This document shows positions 59,068 through 64,000 of a stretch of DNA of 64,000 bases, in pieces. Positions within the stretch are counted from its first letter, which is position 1. The number at the start of each line of letters is the position of its first letter. The stretch spans positions 1 through 64,000 of the forward strand of contig JAACJK010000117.1 of the NCBI GenBank assembly GCA_013368325.1, in the 5' to 3' direction. The stretch comes from Ephemerocybe angulata (taxonomy: Eukaryota; Basidiomycota; Agaricomycetes; Agaricales; Psathyrellaceae). The position numbers and the translations under genes were made by a program. The notes beneath the pieces were generated by a model, which ran no database searches, was not told the DNA's origin, and saw only the letters and a list, made by a program, of their open reading frames with translations.

Positions 59068-60425
59068 ATGCGCGACTACGACGACGAGTATGTGTTCTTC
59101 GCCGATCGGGATGAGTGGAAGGATTTGGAGCCGATTGAGCAGTACGAGAACATCAACCCCCTCGCACCGATCTTGTACACCAAGGAATGTGAGTATCTAG
59201 CTGAGATAGCAAGATCCAAGGCGCTTGCATCTTTCTTACCTGTGCTGGAGGAACAGACAAGGATGCGACGGGCTACTTCCGAGCCATCGTGAAGAAGGAG
59301 GAGAAGAGCCCCCGTGTGCTCGAGCTCACTGAAGCTGTGATCCGTATGAATCCAGGGCACTACTCTGCATGGTGCGTGCTCTTCCTTTCTCTCAAGGAAG
59401 CAGGCAATCTATAACGCCGATATCGTTCCCTTGTTGTAGGCAATACCGTTATGAAACGCTGCTCGCAATAGGCGCCCCGCTGGATGTTGAGCTGAAGCTG
59501 ATGGACGAGCTCGCAGTGAAGTACCTCAAGTCCTACCAAGTGTGGCACCACCGGCGGCTGCTCGTCACCCTCACACGAAAGCCCATCCCCGAGCTCGCTT
59601 TCATCACCCGCTCGCTCGCGGACGACACCAAGAACTACCACACGTGGTCGTACCGGCAGTGGCTCCTCGCGTACTTCAACGACGAGGAGGACATGTGGGC
59701 GGGCGAGCTCGACTTCGTGGAACAGCTGCTCGGACAGGATATCAGGAATAACTCGGCGTGGCACCACCGGTTCTTTGTCGTATGGGCATCGGGGGTGCGG
59801 GAGGGAGACGAAGATAGAGAGCGCGTGTTCAAGCGCGAGCTGGTGTACGTCTTGCCTTCCATCCAATTTGTGTGTGTGCTCACTGGATGGCTCTGCTCTT
59901 GCAGGTACGTGAAACAGAACATCTCCCTTGCGCCAAACAATGCCTCTGCATGGAACTACCTCCGCGGTGTGCTTGAGCACAATAAGGTTTCCTTTGCGCG
60001 TGTCGCAGACTTCGTGAAACCGTACACACTCCCGTATGACAGCTCGAAGAAGGACATCGTGGACGTCGATAACCCACCCCCGGCGCCCTCCGCGGATCTC
60101 CCCGCGGTCCCCGCGATCGAGTTCCTCGCGGACGTGTATGAGCGCGTAGGAGATAAGGAGAGCGTCTTGCAGGCTGTCGAGGTGGGTATTTAAGCTCATG
60201 ACCTCTTCTGGCTTGGGTTAGGTCTCTGATGTCTGCTTGCAGCTGTGGAAGTCGCTCGCGAACGAGCATGATACCATCCGGAAGAAGTACGTATCTCACT
60301 CCACTTCCCGAGTTTCACGTCTGACTTCTCGATCCCACCCTTTTCAATCTTACTCTAGGTATTGGGAACACCGAGTCCGAGAGGCAATCGAGTCGGTCGC
60401 GTCGGTCGAGGCGCGATCGGCGTGA
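59068..60425 (+). CDS. RAM2: Protein farnesyltransferase/geranylgeranyltransferase type I alpha subunit
   Basis: Starts MRDYDDEYVFFADRDEWKDL. It contains the typical prenyltransferase alpha (PPTA) helical repeats: LNPGHYSAW-type (MNPGHYSAWQYRYETLLAIG), KSYQVWHHRRLLV, KNYHTWSYRQWLL, NNSAWHHRFFVVW and NNASAWNYLRG. Four or five introns are visible, for example at about 59190-59258, 59371-59438, 59846-59904 and 60184-60240. The end is YWEHRVREAIESVASVEA with TGA at 60425. Together with a beta subunit the enzyme adds farnesyl or geranylgeranyl groups to CaaX proteins such as Ras and Rho. The gene looks intact and is an ordinary host gene. Confidence 0.92.
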
Positions 60426-61528
60426 TAGGACACTAACTACCTATCGTTCGCCCACTCGCTTTAGGCTTCCCGTCCATCTAACTTGTTTGCTCACCCTTTT
60501 GGCTTAGCCGGTATTGGCACGTTTGATTTTGAAGTGAATAATGGAAGCAGGAATGTAGAAATTCTGATGCTCAATGTATAATATGACCCAGGATTACTTT
60601 TGGTTTTGCAAAACTCCGCGGACGAGGGGAGTTACATAGAGGCTGAGGGCGTATTCAAGGGCCGCCAGGCGCCTGCCTACCATAAGCGCCCGTATCATAA
60701 AGAGCAGCCTGTGAGCGCTATGCGAGCCGGTTGTCTATTCGTTCAACGGCGCATCTTCAGAATATACTATATACTACACGCTTTTAAATTGAGCCGCCAT
60801 CTCTTCCTAATTTCCTGACGATGACCTCCGGCACTGGTGAAATTATGGTCACTCAGCTTCCCAACCACCCGACCATGATCACTGGAGTGCCTTGAAAGCA
60901 TTCCCTACTATAAGTGCTTTCGAAGATAACAAGAGGCTGACCTCGCTTCGCTTCGGTAAAGAGACTAGCGTCAAAACAGGCATTAGGTCAGGACTGCGGA
61001 TGTCAGAGATTGCTCACGGGTTGAAAGTAGGGACGGTACCATTGGGTAGCGAGCTGCGAATGCGACCGGTCCAAAGTGGACGCAATGGCCCGGAAGCTCC
61101 AAATTCATGCGATGTTGTCAGTAATTAAGCAGGTCCAAGTCTTGGGACACCAAAACTGATAGAGAAATATGTAACACAAAGACAAGAAACAGCGGACCGC
61201 AACCTGGTAGAACATATAAGAGAGAGAGGTACTTACCCGACGAGAGATACAAAGTGAAAGGCTAGAGGCCAATCGGGAGTTTCTTGAATATATGGGTAAG
61301 CAGAAAACTGGCGAGGGCGAACGCCCTCCTTTCCGGCTCTTACGACGATGCTTTGCTTGAGAGTCGACCTCGCAGTTTATCAGTGTATACGGACCAGGGA
61401 GGCTGCAATGAACCGATCTATATACAAATGGATGCCGTGGCATTCTATTAGCTTCGGTTAAAAGCTTGAAGGCGACTAGAAAAGTTCTATAGGATGCCAA
61501 AGATTGAATACATTCAAGTACCATAAAA
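60426..61528. other. Intergenic stretch; contains one copy of a dispersed direct repeat
   Basis: No gene seen. The stretch 61203-61299 is related to 62954-63065 (see repeat entry). Confidence 0.4.
61203..61299. repeat. Direct repeat, copy 1
   Basis: cctggtagaacatataagag, then gtacttac and cgacgagagatacaaagtga, ending gagtttcttgaatatatggg. The second copy, at 62954-63065, differs by small indels. Together they bracket the secreted ubiquitin-like gene. Confidence 0.8.
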
Positions 61529-62144
61529 TTAATGCTTCTTAGGAGCCTTAGCGCCAGGCATCCCACCCAAAGCGCTACCATCAATGTCCATTATAACATG
61601 AGCCCCACTTCTCACTCTTGAATCCGCAAGCGTCTTCGTTTCGTCTTGGAGTTTATGGCCGTCAAGGTAGATGTGGAAAAATCTAGCAAAGCCGCCTGAT
61701 TGTGCCGCGACAAGGTTTTTGAAGGCGTCGACCGTCATGTAGGGGCTGACCGTGTACTCGTGTACGACATTCCCTGTGCTTTTGACATATGTGGCAGTCA
61801 CCTTGAGGTCGGTGCGCGCCTCGAGGTGCTCCTCAGAGTCGCTCATGGAGCGGCGGTGTGCCGTAACAGCTTCCTCGAGGAAGGCTCGGAGAGAGGGTTG
61901 GAAAGGAACGTCGATGGTCTCGCGCGCTTCGAGACCGAAGCCACGCTCATACAAGACGTCGTCGATCTGGTGACGAGCATCGAGCTCGTTGTAGTCCTGT
62001 TAAAGCGGGATTAGTATGACACCCTCTAGATCTGTAGTCTCTCCCGGAGGCCCGACATACGTTGTACGAGTACGCAGTGGCGCTGGCGATCAGATAGGAT
62101 GCGCCGAAGAGCAGGCTGACGAGAGGGGCGAGGGTGAACTTCAT
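61529..62144 (-). CDS. Secreted ubiquitin-like (beta-grasp) protein
   Basis: The exons 62144-62061 and 61996-61529 join in phase over a 64-nt intron (GTATGT..AACAG) to 183 aa. The N-terminus is a signal peptide (FTLAPLVSLLFGASYLIASA). The middle is a helical linker (DVLYERGFGLEARETIDVPF). The C-terminal half resembles ubiquitin-type folds: LKVTATYVKSTGNVVHEYTV, SPYMTVDAFKNLVAAQSGG, FHIYLDGHKLQDETKTLADS and RVRSGAHVIMDIDG, matching the strand-helix-strand order and the D-G-x-x-L-x-D..T-L spacing of ubiquitin. It has no diglycine at the end (AKAPKKH). A ubiquitin fold behind a signal peptide is unusual. Confidence 0.7.
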
Positions 62145-62438
62145 GGTAAATAGCTGGGGTGGTTTGTGCTGCGATATTTTTTGATTGAAGAAGTCCCTGG
62201 GTTTTATAGGTAGAGCGGCCGTTCTTTGATTGGCGCGCATTCACACTCTCCACGGCTATCTATGTACCGGCATAGACCGGCATCATGAATTACTCCAAGA
62301 TCGTTGAAATGCGAATCCGATACGTACTTCTAAGCGAAGATATCATGTGGATAAACGACCAAAAGGCTCCAAAAGGCCTGTGTCGATTGGAAGCCGTGAT
62401 GGCAGTCGTATGGGCAAGAGCGTCAAGCGAGCAAAGTG

Positions 62439-62478
62439 GGGAGACAGACCTTGCGATAGATTCTCTGGTCTGTCTCCC
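62439..62478. repeat. Inverted repeat, 12-bp perfect stem
   Basis: GGGAGACAGACC, a 16-base loop, then GGTCTGTCTCCC. It could form a hairpin in DNA or RNA. No gene or element end could be tied to it. Confidence 0.8.
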
Positions 62479-62953
62479 AGAAATTAGAATCCAATCCAAG
62501 TCAGTTTTTGAGACCTGAGAGACGAGCTCAGGCCATGTCCAGGCACACCCGTCTAAGAACCTCTAGTTAAGAACTCGCTAGCAGAGGCTAGCAGCTACTG
62601 ACAGTGCTTTCCGCTCTATCAGTAGTACCAATCTCACCTCAGTTTCGCCGTGTGGCAGCGTGTGGCGCGCTGATTTTTGCTTCGGAACGCTGGCTCTTGG
62701 AAAAAATTGCAGCCGTGCTGAAACACAGAAAACATGACCCTGGCTCGTCCAAACCTTCAGGCGCGTGTCTAGGTGGGCAGGAAACACGTCGCGCAGGGGG
62801 GCAGAGGGGGGCCGGGGGAAGCAAGGCTGAATGTCTATTCTCGGCGTGCTGGCGTCGTCTACATCGGTAAGTGATCCCATCAACATCTAATCTAATCTCA
62901 GGCTGTCTAGGTACGAGACGACTTTCTTCTCCAAAAGCTCAAACTAGTACATA

Positions 62954-63065
62954 CCTGGTAGAACATATAAGAGAGATACTTACACGACGAGAGATACAAA
63001 GTGAAAGACTAGAGGCAAACAGAGATACTATAACGAACTCGCGAGTTTCTTTAATATATGGGTAA
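62954..63065. repeat. Direct repeat, copy 2
   Basis: Related to 61203-61299, same orientation, with a longer inner part (gatactataacgaactcgc) before gagtttctttaatatatggg. Confidence 0.8.
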
Positions 63066-63466
63066 TCCCCACTGGGTCCTAGCAAGGATAATAAGCATTG
63101 ACATTATGCAAGAATCAAGATATCGACCACTCGTCATCATCGCATGTCATATCGAAATAAAGAGCGAGCTCACAAAAAGCCCACAAAACATCACAGAGAG
63201 ACGCGAACTAGCAAGAGATAGAGAGACAGAGAGATGGGCAACAAACAAGCAAAAAGCAAAGAAACCTCGTGCAAATCGAACATACAAGTCAAACACAAAC
63301 ATGGCGGAGAGAGAGATAAAAAACAAATGAGCGTGTGAAATACTAGCAAAGCGTCCATCCAGTCCACACACCCATTAAACACTGGCACACAACTAACCCC
63401 TTCCTCACTCTCACCCTCCCTTTCTCACCCTCACACCCCCTCCCTACCCTCCTCCCCCGCCAATAG

Positions 63467-64000
63467 TCACTCCCCCTCCCTCTGCTCCGTATCCCCGCCC
63501 TTCAACGCCGTATACGCCGGCGGCAACTCAATCGTCTCCGCCTCACCCTCCTCCCCTTTATTAGGCACCGAATAACTCGGCCCCGCATCATCATGCTGAA
63601 TAATATTAACAGGCCTCATAACCCTCTGCGGCGCGCCCTTCCTACTCGCCCCCGTCCCACTCAGTACCGCACTCCCATCGGGCGTCCCCGGCCGCTGCCC
63701 ACTCGTATACATACTCGTAGCCGTCGTGCCCCCGCTCAAAGGCCTCCTTCCCCCGATACTATCCGTATCCCCATCCACCACACTCCCCGCGACAGTGCTA
63801 TCGGGCACCGTGAACGGCTGTGGTTGGTAATACTCTGGAAGATCATTCCGACTCCGCCTGTCCCCGCGCCCATCCTCGTCCCCGTCCTCCTCCTCATTCA
63901 ACAAATCGAGTGGTTTCTCCCGCACGCGCGCGCGTTCTCGTTGGCGTTTGCGGTAGAGTATGAAAAAGAGCAGTGCGGCGAGGAGCGCTACGACACCCCC
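63467..64000 (-). CDS. Single-pass membrane protein, C-terminal part (cut by window edge)
   Basis: On the minus strand the window opens inside a membrane segment (VVALLAALLFFILYRKRQR), followed by an intracellular tail of about 165 residues. The tail is rich in Asp/Glu, Gly, Ser and Pro, with motifs such as LPEYYQPQPF and ELPPAYTAL, the second resembling a PPxY-type WW-domain ligand. Stop at 63467. The layout (extracellular part, one membrane helix, long disordered tail) is common in mushroom proteins related to mid2/WSC-type sensors, but the diagnostic outer domain lies outside the window. Confidence 0.65.
   Translation of the reverse strand, partial: GGVVALLAALLFFILYRKRQRERARVREKPLDLLNEEEDGDEDGRGDRRSRNDLPEYYQPQPFTVPDSTVAGSVVDGDTDSIGGRRPLSGGTTATSMYTSGQRPGTPDGSAVLSGTGASRKGAPQRVMRPVNIIQHDDAGPSYSVPNKGEEGEAETIELPPAYTALKGGDTEQREGE

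Larger units (their letters stand above)
62145..63466. other. Intergenic stretch with a hairpin and the second direct repeat
   Basis: No gene seen. It holds a perfect 12-bp inverted repeat (62439-62450 and 62467-62478) and repeat copy 2 (62954-63065). The 3' part near 63180-63310 is A-rich. Confidence 0.4.

Noticed and set aside
59360..60199. 279-codon minus-strand frame opposite the prenyltransferase alpha gene
   Set aside because: It is the antisense shadow of a GC-biased host gene; the plus strand carries clear PPTA repeats.

Overview
The window is fungal nuclear DNA. Genes are split by short GT..AG introns (about 39-89 nt), several have TATA boxes 25-60 bp upstream of the ATG, and the recognisable families (Tnp2/CACTA transposase, F-box proteins, AA9 lytic polysaccharide monooxygenase, fungal calpains) point to a wood- or litter-decaying mushroom (Agaricomycetes). 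No CRISPR, rRNA or tRNA was recognised.

Left part (1 to about 39 kb) is an accessory, mobile-element-rich region. It holds broken copies of housekeeping genes: a tandemly duplicated 14-3-3 fragment, a scrambled CDC48/p97 copy whose N-domain is repeated in 475-bp units, a second CDC48 3' fragment, a DGAT2 fragment and a Tnp2 transposase fragment. Among them lie intact-looking, intron-containing genes: a very divergent ribonucleotide reductase large subunit (R1-like, 4906 to about 7700, minus), a divergent small subunit (R2-like, 26555-27725, minus), a complete 2029-aa Helitron RepHel protein (28253-34342, plus), a cyclin (34632-35222, minus), three members of a family with an F-box-like start and a nucleotidyltransferase-like GS..DxN motif, two LRR/F-box-like genes and a stand-alone retropepsin ORF.

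The most interesting part is this assembly. The R1-like gene splices into a stop-free frame of 792 codons but has lost the active-site NLCxE motif and the radical-transfer tyrosine pair. The R2-like gene keeps all six metal ligands and the radical tyrosine with the same spacing as the eukaryotic enzyme, but has a replaced C-terminal tail, the part that normally docks to R1. R2-like is divergent and head-to-head with the rolling-circle transposase, and a cyclin lies 290 bp beyond the transposase. My inference is that a Helitron in this lineage carries, or lives beside, a module that acts on dNTP supply and S-phase. I could not determine the Helitron ends, so membership of the cargo is not proven.

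Right part (39-64 kb) looks like ordinary gene-dense chromosome: four tandem calpain-like protease genes in two subtypes (39.1-55.0 kb, minus), a multi-pass membrane protein, an AA9 LPMO, a cysteine-rich secreted protein, the alpha subunit of protein farnesyl/geranylgeranyl transferase, a secreted ubiquitin-like protein, and the cytoplasmic tail of a single-pass membrane protein cut by the window edge.
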